DNA from: Lomentospora prolificans
Taxonomy: Eukaryota; Ascomycota; Sordariomycetes; Microascales; Microascaceae
Direction: 5' to 3'
Length of the DNA stretch: 64,000 nt
Assembly: GCA_029532625.1 (NCBI GenBank)
Contig: JARFXM010000004.1
Location: 124,001-188,000 of the forward strand
Positions within the stretch are counted from its first letter, which is position 1; the number at the start of each line of letters is the position of its first letter. Positions 10,392 through 21,711 of the stretch are shown one piece after another. The position numbers were made by a program, and so were the translations under genes. The notes beneath the pieces were generated by a model. It ran no database searches, was not told where the DNA came from, and saw only the letters and a program-made list of their open reading frames with translations.

Positions 10392-12270
10392 ATGAAGTTC
10401 ATTCCACTGGCCCTAACTGGCGCCACAATCGCCGCATGCTCGCCCTTGAATGAAGGCAGGCCGGAACATCAAAAGTTCAATGCACCATCATGCCGCTTCG
10501 GACTCGAGTGGTCCCAGCAAGATGTTCTCGACCGCACCGACGACTTCATCTGGGATCTCCTGTACTGGGAGGGCAAGTTCCACCAGAATGACGTTGCATA
10601 CAACACTGTGAACGGCATGACATACGATGGTACTCAGCTTGACTGGGTGACTGGGGAGCGTACCCAAAAGCACGTCTTTAGTGCAGCAAGCAAGGAGGTG
10701 AGGAAGTAAAGAAAAATCAACCTGGTTGAGAGCTGAGGAACCATTAACTGTCAAAAAGGCACTCCAAATCATGCTGTATGCCCAAGCAATTGTCGGGTCC
10801 AAGGAAGCCGCCCGCTTTTTGACTCCAGACGATCCGGCTTCGGCGCCGGCATTCGCCGCCTCTATCATGGAGACAAAGCTCAAGGCGTACCTGCAATTTA
10901 ACCAGACGTATCCAGGTTTCGGTGGATTTCTGCCTTGGATCAAAACCAATGAGACGGAAGTCACTGTGCAAGACGGCTGGGACAATCGCGTACCTGGTCT
11001 CGATAATGGGCATGTAAAACAGTATCAAACTAGAGTTCTATGGGGCTAATGAAGAATACAGAGAACTTATCTGGGCCGTCTACGCCTGTATCGAAGCTCT
11101 CCAGAGGCAGCCTGGGCCAGAATTCCAGAAGCTTGCCCAGGACTGGCAGAGCTGGCTCGACTATACCGCCTCCACGGTGGCGAAAATCTTTTACATCGGT
11201 AAAGGCAGAGTGTGCGCGGTGACAAAGATTAGCGACCAGGCTCTACCGGTCTGGCATGCGGATCAGACGTACAACTGCGAGGATACTGTCTATCTTGATG
11301 ATCCATACGAGGGTGAACTCTTCACGTACTTCATCGAGTTCTTTGGCGACTTGCCCAAGAAGGATAAGCAGAAGTTGTGGGAATACAAGCGGGCGAAGCT
11401 GGAGAAAGACGAATATAACCAGGGTGGTGTCGGCCCTATCACGGTTCGGAAGGGTTATTGGTTCTCGAGCCATGAAATCTGGAACCAGATGGAGCTGCCG
11501 TATTATGATGTTGACATTGTTCGGTAAGTGATTTCAATTGCCCAATTTCGAAGACCATAATATCAAGCTAATGGCGCTACAAGTCGCCTATTCTTGAATG
11601 GCGAGCGAGCACGCACCTGTAATTCCGTCGTCACAAAATCACCCGGCCTGTACGCTTCCGTCAACAACTCGACTGACCCAGAAACCGACACTATCATCGG
11701 ATACATCTCACCCGCCGGCATCCCATCAATTGCAAGTCAGCAAGAGCAGTACCACGATGTCGTTACTCCTTACGGGGCTTATCCCGTTGTCCTTTTCGAC
11801 AAGGCGGTCGGGCTTGCGTGGTGGAGGAACATGATTATAGGCAAGAAGATGCAGAGTAAGCACCGTTCCCACCAGTGAATAATGGTAATAATTACTCGAG
11901 ATTACGGAATTCAACTAACATGGCCGTAGATCCATACGGCAGCACTGAGTCAACTCGAGTTGACGGTGAACTTGTCTCCGCGCTCGTGACGTGGGATAGT
12001 AAAGTTACGACCGTTGTCGCCCTTCTAGGCGGCGTGAGGGATCTTGTGCGCGACCGAATGAGGTCAGACGGGATCTACGATCGGTTCTTGGAGATCACAG
12101 AGGTATGTGCTCCGGATAGTCGCCCAAAAGAAACAAGGCTAACTGTATCACAGCGTGAACATGTCCGCGTTTTCGGACGACATCTAAAGGGAGAGGACAT
12201 CGACTTATGCCTTCCAGCGGACACGGTCCCTGACGCAGGATTGGAAGACTTTACTGCTTGCCAGGCATAA
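10392..12270 (+). CDS. Secreted (alpha/alpha)6-barrel protein, GH162-like (putative endo-beta-1,2-glucanase)
   Basis: Model of six exons: 10392-10697, 10738-11009, 11062-11523, 11584-11855, 11930-12102, 12154-12270, total 533 aa. A signal peptide spans about residues 1-16. The body is rich in Trp/Tyr and helices, with V-P-G-L-D-N-G-E-L (built across intron 2), D-D-P-Y-E-G-E-L-F-T-Y-F, a possible acid Glu, and N-P-Y-G-S-T-E-S. These patterns recall the fungal endo-beta-1,2-glucanase family GH162 and its relative GH144; this is memory-based, not aligned. Intron 2 only keeps the frame as a GC-AG intron (GG|GCATGT ... ATACAG, with GCTAAT branch). Intron 1 is short (40 nt). Next to a beta-glucosidase, a sugar permease and a regulator, a glucanase role is plausible. 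It could instead be an uncharacterised secreted (alpha/alpha)6 hydrolase. Confidence 0.6.
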
Positions 12271-12400
12271 ACGGCAGGATGGAAGGGTTGGCTTAAAAGT
12301 ATAACAATGAGATTACACATCGGAAAGTACGAGAATAATGTTGAAGATTCGGGACCTCCTTTCTAGGTAGCTCCTGTACGCCGCTTCCTCTCCTTCTTAT

Positions 12401-12440
12401 ATTGCCGAGTATTAGTAAATATTGCCGAGTATTAGTAATA
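12401..12440. repeat. Two-copy 20 bp tandem repeat
   Basis: ATTGCCGAGTATTAGTAA(A/T)(T/A) occurs twice head to tail, 12401-12420 and 12421-12440, in the 3' intergenic space between the GH162-like gene and the convergent membrane protein gene. No function is evident. Confidence 0.8.
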
Positions 12441-12554
12441 ATACCTCTTGGCCCAGGCAGCCCCTTCCTAGCCTGTGTAGCTTCTCCGGCTTGCTATTAC
12501 TCTCTAGGCCTAACATAAACAGTTCTCTTAGGATAGTATATGATGGCGTTAAAA

Positions 12555-13276
12555 CTAGCACCGCAGCATGTGTCCCTCACGGCGACTATCGAGGAAAACG
12601 ATTGTAAATAACCCCGCAGAAAAGATGAAAGTTGTAAAGGTAAGCCACCTCGCCCCCCTGTGCATAGCGCAGGCCTTCACCATCTCATAATCATCCTCCT
12701 CGGCTATTAAGCCGTCAATGCCACAGGACCAGATTTCGTGGGTGAAAGTGCCCTTCTCGTATAAGAAGCTGCCACCATCAAGAGCCTCGCTGTATAGCTC
12801 CACAAGGTAGTCAAGGTCTATGCGCGAGGAGAGCCTGCTCTGAACGAAAGAGAAAAGAAAGGCCGCAAGCGCGAGGAAGAGGTTCAGGCCGACGGCGAAT
12901 GTAACGACGAGTCTCGTCTTGAATGACTATATTAGGGGAATGTGGTTAGTCAACGGTAAGAGAGTAGGCGACTAGATACGGGACTTACCCCGACAGGTCC
13001 CTTTCGCAAGGCGTAAAAGGCGACCGGGCCAAGCACGAGAGACAGAATGAGAGCCAATGCAGCAGAAGAATTAAGCAGACCCGCGTCGTTTGAAAACATA
13101 TTCTTGGGCCACCAGACATCGTTGACGGCCCTCTTGAAGCGGTCATTCCAGTTTTCCGGTCGCTTGGGTGCCCCGTTCTTAAGGCCGAGCTCGAGAATGG
13201 AGGAGAGGGCGAGGCATGGTAAGACGATAGAAAGACTGACTGTAACCAGCTCGTACGAGAAGCTTTTCAGTGCCAT
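12555..13276 (-). CDS. Small four-pass membrane protein, unknown function
   Basis: Minus-strand exons 13276-12989 and 12926-12555, phase-0 intron with GTAAGT and ATATAG ends, about 219 aa. Four hydrophobic segments are visible: near residues 10-28, 70-90, 103-122, and 186-205. A hydrophilic loop with an E-E-D-D acidic patch and two cysteines precedes the last helix. It resembles fungal tetraspan proteins of the SUR7/PalI type in layout only; no diagnostic motif was found. It converges on the GH162-like gene (285 bp between stops), and membership of the sugar cluster is not supported by any shared promoter. Confidence 0.75.
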
Positions 13277-15097
13277 TTTTCTATATGTGAGCTATGTCGA
13301 ATGGTTTGCGATGTGTAGGTGTGACGAGCGAAAGCCTGGTGAAGGGCAACAGTAGGCTTATATTCCCCTGATGAAAAGTACACGAGAAACATTCTTTTTC
13401 CTCAGACTGGCATCAAGAGTAACGTAATAGCCATTCTATAAGTTCATACAAGGCGTGAACTTTTTTGGGCCAGCTGGTCGCGGGCTGCGGCCGAGACTTT
13501 CGTGTGTTGGCTAGGGCTTGGTTTCATCTTCCGTTCTCCATAATACATCCATCATTAACGTATTAACCCCGATCAGGCGTTTTGATTGGCGAGAACCAAT
13601 CGGCTGCTTTTAAAACACCCTTCCACCCTGCCCGTAAGATTTCAACGGGGCCGGGATAGCCTCCATGGCATGGCCGGCAGCCGCCTCCGCCGCAGGGTCG
13701 CGCGAGGCGAAGCAAACAAACCTGCAGACTCCCACCGCCGAACTACTACAACATGTAGAGGACCGTAGGATCTTCTGCTGTCGTCCGCTAGCCAAGAAAT
13801 GGGTCACCTCCCTGGAGCTCGAGTATTTACCTGTCCGTCCTGGGATTGCGCCATTAGGGCCTCCTCTCAAAGCTGTGCCATGTGAGGTGGCCCCAAGTCT
13901 GAACATGTTTGTATGAGAGATATTAGCTACTAATAATCGCGAAACATGCCATTGTCTAACTGTTTTCTTCGAGAAGTGATGTTATGGTCAGCGACATATC
14001 ATCTTCGTGCTCCTCTCGGTACCACCAAGTTTACTGGGTGATTAGCCTCGCGGGTTAGAAGCCCGTGATCTAGAGGCTGGAAAATCCGTCAAATTCTGCC
14101 ATTGAGCGCAAAGCCATTCCTGGGCAAGCAGCTTATTCTGTAACCATTCAGGCGGGACCCAACTTCCAAGTTTGCGAACAAAGTTACACCGCCAGCCCCT
14201 GAACAAGGGTGATTGTGGTAGCGGCTGATCGGCTTTGCTCGCGAGATACAAACATCCATAATGCGTGTGCGCCAGCACAATATTAGCACGTTCATGGCCG
14301 GGAAGCACCATCCGCCCGGGTCGCGACGCATTAGATGAGATGAGGTCGTTTCGAGGCGCGATAATTATCGTTCTGAGAGATCCCCGCGTGATGTATCCAA
14401 CTCCCCGCTTTCAAAATTTTGACCAGAACTTCAAGTCGGGAACGCTCCGAGGGGAAGAGCCGATGGTCTTGCGGGGCCTCTTTTTGGTTCCTCGACATCT
14501 CCCCTTATGTCCTGGCTCTGTTCATGGCTAGGGCGCGGGAATTGTCAGCACCCATGCAGTTGCCTTGTATAGACTCTAGTAATATCATTCGAACCCGCAG
14601 GCGTCGGTTCCGGTCCTCATCCCACTCAAAGGTCCAGCTAATACCAGAATACCGAGGTACGCAGGCTCCTTGGAGATGGTCAGGAATATGCTAATACGCG
14701 ACGACTTCCCGACTAGAGTCACTCGCCTAGAGTCACTATTACCAGGCTTTAGACATGCAGTTAAACCCTCGTAAATCTCGCAATGGATATTCAACTCCAT
14801 CAGAGATTTTGGCCGTATCAAAATCGTGTCCCATGAAGAATGTTAGTGCACAATTTCTCGCATCCCGAGATTATATTAACTTCGACGGCACATCAATTAC
14901 TCAGGCGGGTCACCAAAGAGTGAAAAACCGAGCGACTATTACCTGAACAAACTAACAAACACTAGGCGCCTTCCAGAATTGAAATCGTGGTCAAATTCAA
15001 TTGGGATGATAGTCCCAACTTCTATCACCTACAACTTCTGGGCAGCTTCAGGGAGACTTCTACTGGATCCGTCCTGAATTGTAACCTCCTGCTAAGC
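13277..15097. other. Intergenic 1.8 kb, no gene seen
   Basis: Short overlapping frames on both strands lack recognisable domains. The part just above 13276 holds the promoter of the membrane protein gene. Confidence 0.5.
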
Positions 15098-17691
15098 TTA
15101 GATATCATCCGTCTCGAAAAACGGATTGTTAGGGTCGAAAGGAAACTTCCTCACAACGACGTCACCAGTATATCCCCAAAGATCAGCCTCAATAGGAGTA
15201 AAATCCAACTCGCAGGTGTCAGTCTTCTGACCAAACATTTCGACGTGTGTGGTATTCCCGTCATCGTAATCCACGCGAACCATGTTCACAGTCTGGGCGG
15301 CGGGGTTGCCCAGCAAATAATTCACCGGCGAGAACATGATGCTCGAGTGCGCCGTCGTGAAAACGGTGTTGGGAAGGTCTCCCGTATGCGGCACGTGATG
15401 CATCCCCAAGTTTAGCCAGACGACCAAATCGGTCTGGTTGAGGCTCTCGCCATTGAAGTACTTGTCAAAGTTGATGGGTGGGTCGTACACATCTTGAGAG
15501 TTGTACGGATGCGCCACGCTTTGTTCGTGGTCGTGCTGTTTGGTGACTTGGACGTCGTAGCCCGCCCACTGCGCCGCGTTGGCCAAGTTGCTGGAGTTCT
15601 GGACAGTGAGATGCACGGTCCCGCCGGCCGGTGCAACACGGTAACCGCGCAGCTCGCCGTACTTGTTGGGGCTGTCTTGGTTTACGACCAGGACTTGGGT
15701 CGCTCCGTTTGCGGCCCAGTTGAACCGGGATTCATCCTCACTCTCGATGAAGCTGCGCTCGACCTTCATAGTGTTGCGGGTCTTGCCGCCGGACCAGGTA
15801 TAGTTCGTCGTGACGGGAACGACGCTCATCAGCTGGATGGTGTTCTTCTCACCGACGATGTCGAAGTCGGCCTTGAAGTTGAGCACATGATCGTGCATGG
15901 AGCCCGATAAGAAGTCATGGATTTGGAATCCGTACTCGTCGTTGGCCGCAAAGTAGGCTGACTGGATGTAACCTGAAGCGCGGACCTCCACACCAATGGC
16001 GCCATCAAGGTAGAAAGTGTAGCTTGTTTCGTTAGCGGCAAACTCCTTATGAATGTGCTAACCCTCAGTTATATACATACCTGAACATGTAATCGTAGTT
16101 ACCAACAGTCGATACCGACCGGACGGTAAAGTAGACATTCTTCGCGACAGAAACATAAGAGGATGTGCTGTGGCGTTGCATGGGGTAATCGGCATCAAAC
16201 TCGAACAAGCAAATGCTGTTAGGGTGCGTGTGCGTAGTTTCCGAAGTATAGAAGGACGTGTTTAAGAATGTGGCATACGAAGGGCAATCATAACCCTGCA
16301 CAAGCTCGAAGGCATAAGGGCCAAAGCCATAAAATGAGTCCAGATACGCTGTGCCTGACTGGACGGGATCGTTGCCTAGAGGCTGTTAGCTCGCTTCTAA
16401 CCATTGATCCTAGCGTAATAGCGTCATTACAGACAGAGAGGTACGTACCAGCATAGTGGGCTAGCGCTTCCTGTAGGCCTAGCTCATAGAGAACACGTTC
16501 ACCCTTGTACTTGATGTCGTACAGGGCCATACCAGTGTCTCGGGAGAATCCGACGTAGAAGCTAAAATCCATCCATTCGACATACTTGCGATCCGAATCT
16601 ACCTTGTATCGGGAACCGCTAGGAGCAACTGCTACAGGTGGAGAGTTCGTATCCATGGGAAAGACATCGCCTTGTCGGTCGGTCTGGGCCCACGCGCCAT
16701 CAACATTAGGCCCGTTCTTGACGAACCCGTCAGAAAAGTAAGCCTCACGGAATGCCTCAGTCGTCTCATAGAATATGTCGTTGTAAAGCCAACCCTCGAG
16801 CTTCCACTGAGACGGATCCCTTCCGGTAATGTCGGACTTGAAGTACAAACCGAGAGGGAACAACGTACCATCCCCAAAGTCAGACGTTGGGTTGTTCCAG
16901 TACGAGCTCCACATCACGATGCGACCATCATCTTGCCACAGAGGATCAATACCCCAAATGTTGACAGTGTCATTATCCAGGCCAAGGGCAGTACCGTTCC
17001 ATAGATCGAGGGTGATGTCCGCGACCGTTCGGCTGATGGGGTAGATCCACTCAGAATAGAGTGTTTCGCGGTCAGCATCGAGATTGCGCACGCAACCCTG
17101 GTTCTTGCGGGTGAATGGGTATTCCAGCGGCTCCCAGGTCGATGAGTTGGTGATGGGCAGAGGTCCAACAATGAGGTCTTGATAGTAGGGCTCGTCTGAC
17201 GCCCGGTGGTCAATGACGACGTGAGCATAGCGGGTAGGAGCAGCCTCTCCGCCATCAATGTACTTGAGAACATCAGTCTTGTTAGGCTTAAGCAGCTCAA
17301 TCAAAAGGCTATTAGCAACGTTAGTTCATTTGGAACGATGTTATACAAGTCAATGATATACTTACACACTGTTATCCCACTCCCCTGCTTCTTCTGAAGT
17401 GGTCAAATTCAAGTCAGGATGTTCAAAGAGCCAAGACGCTACTGAAGCTGCTTCATTATGTGTCAAGCCTTCCCAAACATTGTTCTTTGGAGCCTCAATC
17501 TGGGGAGGCTCAGGACCAGAGCACTGGGGAACCGAACAGCCGCTGGTTGACCGGCGGCCCCATTTCTTCCTTCCGCGGCCTTGCTTTTGCCATGGGGCAT
17601 TGCTTGGTCTCCCGACGGCTTCTCCCAGTAAGGAGAAGAGGAGAAGCGCCTGAGTGGCGAGAGCGAAACTCGAGAATCCGTTAACCTTCAT
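15098..17691 (-). CDS. Secreted copper amine oxidase
   Basis: Copper/topaquinone amine oxidase: oxidises primary amines to aldehydes with release of ammonia and hydrogen peroxide. Minus-strand exons 17691-17366, 17308-16449, 16375-16081, 16022-15098, 801 aa. The signal peptide (about 1-27) indicates secretion. The topaquinone precursor Tyr sits in V-G-N-Y-D-Y-M-F at the end of exon 3; the catalytic base is the Asp of A-Y-L-D-S-F-Y-G; the copper ligands are H-D-H in exon 4 and the His of M-H-H-V-P-H-T-G-D. The last intron must end at ACAAG (position 16023, after a GCTAAC branch) to give the expected F-S-Y-T-F-Y-L-D-G continuation. An N-terminal Arg/Lys/Gly-rich stretch after the signal peptide is an addition to the core enzyme. 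The TATATA at 17766-17771 suits its promoter. No linked pathway genes. Confidence 0.93.
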
Positions 17692-19128
17692 GTTTCTCAG
17701 AATGCTGAGAATGTTGAGCTTACTCGTTTTTTAAATTATCAACAGAGGCTGACTTCAGGCTCTCTTATATACATTTACGCGAACACTGGCTCTCTCCATC
17801 TGTCTTATCTTGCGGACTCCTTTTAACTATAATCTGGCAGGACCTTGGTTTTCCCTACGTAAAAGCTCTCTTATCAGGCCTCTCCCATCAGTAAGTAAGA
17901 GCTAGAGAAGCGAGGCAGTGCCGATGCATGGTAATCAGCGATTACAATCCACGAGTTCAGCACCGTGTTAAACAACATGCCTAGGACTTTCCGCCGGGAG
18001 GTTTGGTGCGCGATTTCGGAACTCGGTTTCTAGTATTATGGACACACCTGGCCGAAGGAGGCGCTACATGCCGGAGTCTTACGGTGTCAAAAGTAATACG
18101 TCTCGTCCCGAATCCAGCCATCTCCCCCGATGTCTCCGCATCGTGGTAGATAAGATCCCTGTCTGTGCCTGCCTCCCGGATATTCCACCTCGCGTTCGTT
18201 AAGGTAACCCTTTTCGGTTACGTGGTTATCGGACTCCGCTGCATTGGTTATCAACGTGGCCGCTGTTGTGGGGTGGGAAGAGGTCTAACTAGATCTGGGT
18301 GCGAACTCAGGTTGATTCCCAGCCTAGCCGCTTTTGTTGACCAACTTATCATATTCTCCGCACCCGAACTCCGGAGTCGTTTCTCAAATATTGATTCTTT
18401 CTACGGAGGCAAGTGATAACGATAAGGAATCGAACGTGCTAACTCAGTAATTCTGACGCCGTTGTATTGCGGAAACTCGGGTTTCCACATTCGAATTGGG
18501 GAGTGCAGGCCCACAAATCTCGCGAAATGCCTCACCTTGGATTCAGTCTTATCTGTATCCTGGACAGCTTCACCGTAGATGGAGGCCGTGACGGACCTCG
18601 ACTTTAATAGTGCCCCGCCGATACCGCCGTTAAAGAGGATAAGTTACTGAGCTAGCTTGCTGCACGCCTTGAAAGGAGCCATCGCTTATTTACGCCAGAT
18701 TTGGCAATTGAGCGTGATGAAGAACAATATCACAGTCCCCGAATCGTGTCACGTCGCGACTGTCAAAAGGCAAGTAAGTTCTCCGACTTTTGATATAGTT
18801 TCGAGCGATCGAATGAGATGTGCACAGGCGCAAGTTGATCTACAGGCAGTATATAGCAAGTCATAATAATAACACTGTCATATATGTGCTGGACGGTGAT
18901 CCGGAAGATGGCAAGCACAGGATTTAGTCAGCGCCAAGGATTCGGCAACTTCGCAATTCCCCTCTTGAAAACCACCTTCCTCATCCGACGAGTCTGAAAA
19001 TCTAGGCAACCGAATTGAAAGAGTGCAAAGGGAGGAAAGTGTCTTTCCACACACTAATTGTTCTATGCTACTTTACTTTTTTATCCTTTTCCATTGACTG
19101 AACCAATTCCTGGAGAAGCCAATTGACA
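17692..19128. other. Intergenic 1.4 kb, two divergent promoters
   Basis: Contains the amine oxidase promoter (minus-strand TATA near 17766-17771) on the left and the serine hydrolase promoter on the right. No further gene recognised. Confidence 0.5.
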
Positions 19129-20850
19129 ATGAGGACCCTTGCGGCAACGACATCAGTAGCCGCCATCCTTGTCCCCAGAGCAGTAATAGCACAGGGATCT
19201 CAAGCGCAGGTCCCCATGTCGCCAAATCCACCTGCCCCAGATCTGGACAGTAGCAGGGGGAATCCCCTCACGGATGACTTCAAGAAGTATGTCGACGATC
19301 TCAGAGAAGAGTGGCATGTTCCGGGAATTTCTGTGGGCGTCGTTGATGGTGACGAGACGTACACGTCTGTATGTTTCGAATGCCCAACTCTTTATCACAC
19401 CAGTTGTCTATGCCAAGCTAACGGGCAGCAGGGTTATGGGCACGCACGGTTAGATCCCGACGTGGAGGCAACTCCCGACACGCTTTACTATATCGGGTCT
19501 ATTACAAAGGGCATGACGTCCGCATCACTGCTCTACGTCCTCGATTCCACGGCCAATTCTTCTCGGCCGCTCTCTCTGGACAGCAAAGTCCACGATCTCA
19601 TCCCCGAGGACTTTGTCCTGTCAGACGACTACGCCACCTTGCATGCCAACGTCAGAGATCTTCTCTGCCATCGTCTCGGCTATCCCCGCCATGACCTCAG
19701 TTATGGCGGGCCAGGTTTCAGGGCCAAGGATGGAGTCCGGCTGCTCCGCCACTTGCCAATGACCAAGGAGTTCCGAGAGGAGTTTCAGTACTTCAACATC
19801 GGGTACCAGGTAGCCCAACATATTGTCGAAACTTTGACCGGGAAGTGGATCGGTGATGTTTTTGATGAGGCCATCTTTGGGCCTCTAGGAATGGACTCGT
19901 CGACGGTTGAGCTGAAGGTGGCGGAGAATATGTCGGACCGCCTAGCCAAAGGCTATGCGTATAATAACGCCACCAAAGAGAGTCTTGACCTCCAGCCCTG
20001 GTGGGATGGAGACTTGGTCGGCCCTGGCGGTGTCATTTCTAGTGTCGTAGACTTTACCAAGTACCTGCGCGCGATGATCAGCCAGGACCTCCCCTTCTCA
20101 AAAAAGCTGCAGGACGCCCTGGTGACCCCTCTCATCCCAGGAAACACGCGAGTTACTCCACCGAATGAGTTGTCGCACGAGCTTTATGCCCTCGGTTGGC
20201 AAATCACTCATTACAGAGGCCACCGCCTCATCTACCACAACGGTGGCACGCCCGGCTTTACAACCATGAACGGGTTCTTACCTGAAAAGAAGTGGGGCGC
20301 CGTGGTGTTTACGAACGGGGACCTTGGCGGTAGCGTATCCTCGGAGGCGGCATTTTACAGGCTCCTCGACGATTTCTTGGGTGTCGAGCCGGAAAACAGA
20401 CACGACGCCTCGAGTAAATACGTAGGTTACATCTCCAAAAGGCAGGACCGGTACCTGAACGCGCGCCAGACCCTTTTCCCTGACGCCCCCAACCCCCCGC
20501 TTCCCCACACCCTCCCGCTCGAAGACTACCAAGGCACCTACTTCAATCCTGGCTACCGGAACATCAAGCTAAGCCTTGTAGACCCTGCGGACGACCTTCC
20601 CATCGCCGATAAATCAAAAAAGATCCTTCAGGCTGTCATCGCATTAGAGTGGGAAGCCGTTCTGGACTTTGAGCACGTCTCGGGCGAAAACTTTGCATTC
20701 TACCTCAACCTTCGGGCTCGTGCTCCGATGCTCCAAGAGATAGGACCCGCCGAATTTGTTATAGGATCAAACGGCAAGGTTATGCGCCTGGGCATGCAAT
20801 TAGAACCCTCGCTAGAAGAAAAGATTTGGTTCGATAGGTTGGAGGTGTAG
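19129..20850 (+). CDS. Secreted beta-lactamase-like serine hydrolase (class C / PF00144)
   Basis: Serine hydrolase of the class C beta-lactamase/esterase family; in fungi such proteins act as esterases, amidases or have unknown substrates. The true ATG is 19129. A signal peptide covers about residues 1-22. The nucleophile motif S-x-x-K is S-I-T-K in Y-Y-I-G-S-I-T-K; the second motif Y-x-N is Y-F-N in Q-Y-F-N-I-G-Y; the third motif is the H-N-G-G-T-P-G-F loop. A C-terminal domain of some 170 residues follows. Bases 19369-19431 look like an intron (GTATGT, GCTAAC branch, GCAGCAG) but are 63 nt, stop-free and in frame. Removing them gives 553 aa and a smoother join before G-Y-G-H-A; keeping them gives 574 aa with a Cys-rich insert. 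I favour removal. Confidence 0.85.
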   Translation: MRTLAATTSVAAILVPRAVIAQGSQAQVPMSPNPPAPDLDSSRGNPLTDDFKKYVDDLREEWHVPGISVGVVDGDETYTSVCFECPTLYHTSCLCQANGQQGYGHARLDPDVEATPDTLYYIGSITKGMTSASLLYVLDSTANSSRPLSLDSKVHDLIPEDFVLSDDYATLHANVRDLLCHRLGYPRHDLSYGGPGFRAKDGVRLLRHLPMTKEFREEFQYFNIGYQVAQHIVETLTGKWIGDVFDEAIFGPLGMDSSTVELKVAENMSDRLAKGYAYNNATKESLDLQPWWDGDLVGPGGVISSVVDFTKYLRAMISQDLPFSKKLQDALVTPLIPGNTRVTPPNELSHELYALGWQITHYRGHRLIYHNGGTPGFTTMNGFLPEKKWGAVVFTNGDLGGSVSSEAAFYRLLDDFLGVEPENRHDASSKYVGYISKRQDRYLNARQTLFPDAPNPPLPHTLPLEDYQGTYFNPGYRNIKLSLVDPADDLPIADKSKKILQAVIALEWEAVLDFEHVSGENFAFYLNLRARAPMLQEIGPAEFVIGSNGKVMRLGMQLEPSLEEKIWFDRLEV

Positions 20851-21174
20851 GCAGAAAATGCCAGAGACTCCGGGACATACTTTGCCTTGGCATGAGCAAT
20901 GATTCAAATGAAAAGGATTTCTAACTACTGTATGTGTTCATATGTGCTGCTAATTAAATACGACTCTGCTATTTAAGTCAGCCAATTCCAATATCCTGTG
21001 ATTCGGCCTACGGACGCAGCTAGCAATAATATCTATTGCCGCAGACAAGCCTGTGAGCGACCAGTTTGCACCGAAATGGCGATCTTAGTCCAAGTCGCCA
21101 AGCTTGCCCACGCAGCTAGGCGCGAGATCTTACGCAATTTCAAGAAATCATCAAGTACCATCTTCCATTGGCTT
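20851..21174. other. Intergenic, no gene seen
   Basis: 3' region of the serine hydrolase gene and of the decayed DUF985 copy. Nothing else recognised. Confidence 0.5.
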
Positions 21175-21711
21175 CTAGCCCTCAGGCGCAAGTTCAACAC
21201 CGTCGTCAACAGAGCCTGGGCCGACTAATAAATCAACCAGTTAGGAAAGGCCCGCTCAAGGCGAGGAGGGCTCACATACCTGTGGTTCCTGACTTTGGAG
21301 GATATGCGGGCTTAGAGTGACGCCTGTCACTTGCTGGCCAACACCGCTCCAAATCGAGAAGACGAGAGGGCCACCCGCGGAATAGTGCCAGGTCTCAGCT
21401 GCGTCTACCCGGTGCCATAGCGACTGCCCATCGGACCCCTCCAGTAGATCATATACGGCTGTTTCGGCAGACCGGTTACTGGAAACGGTATCGGGATCAA
21501 CAAACGTTCGCGGAAAAATAGCCCTTCTCTGGGTGTGGAATGAGACCAAGCTGGAGGATAACCTCGCTGGCCGGTAGGTGATTGATGGATGTATCATAAT
21601 AATAATAGCTGCTGCCGCCGGCCCGCGGCAAGCGTATCTGCTCAGAGAGACCGAAGCGGCTATCACGCCCAGGAAGGCAGTCATGTGGCGAGCCAAAGCC
21701 CATCTTGCCAT
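21175..21711 (-). pseudogene. Damaged DUF985 cupin gene, paralog of 22281-22907
   Basis: A frame open from ATG 21711 to 21256 shares the cupin core of the intact neighbour: L-L-E-G, S-L-W-H-R-V-D-A and W-H-Y-S-A-G-G-P-L. The segment A-S-E-V-I-L-Q-L-G-L-I-P-H-P-E-K-G-Y-F, which should precede it, lies in another frame, and the frames meet in a TTTTT run at about 21510, so one base is out of register. The intact copy's stretch between P-Q-V and T-T-V-A-P is missing here; after a GTATGT site a relic of the last exon (G-V-E-L-A-P-E-G then stop) is seen at 21225-21175. Because the frame is open on both sides, a protein with an altered middle could still be made. Most likely a decaying tandem duplicate. 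Confidence 0.7.

Noticed and set aside
10990..11035. Alternative GT-AG intron giving W-D-N-R followed by F-Y-G-A-N
   Set aside because: In frame, but it removes the V-P-G-L-D-N-G segment that suits the fold and has a weaker branch site; kept as a less likely alternative.
11014..11061. GT-AG intron starting at GTAAAA in the GH162-like gene
   Set aside because: It leaves the downstream exon in the wrong frame; only the GC donor at 11010 joins D-N-G to E-L-I-W.
15494..15910. Plus-strand 138-codon frame inside the amine oxidase
   Set aside because: Antisense shadow of exon 4.
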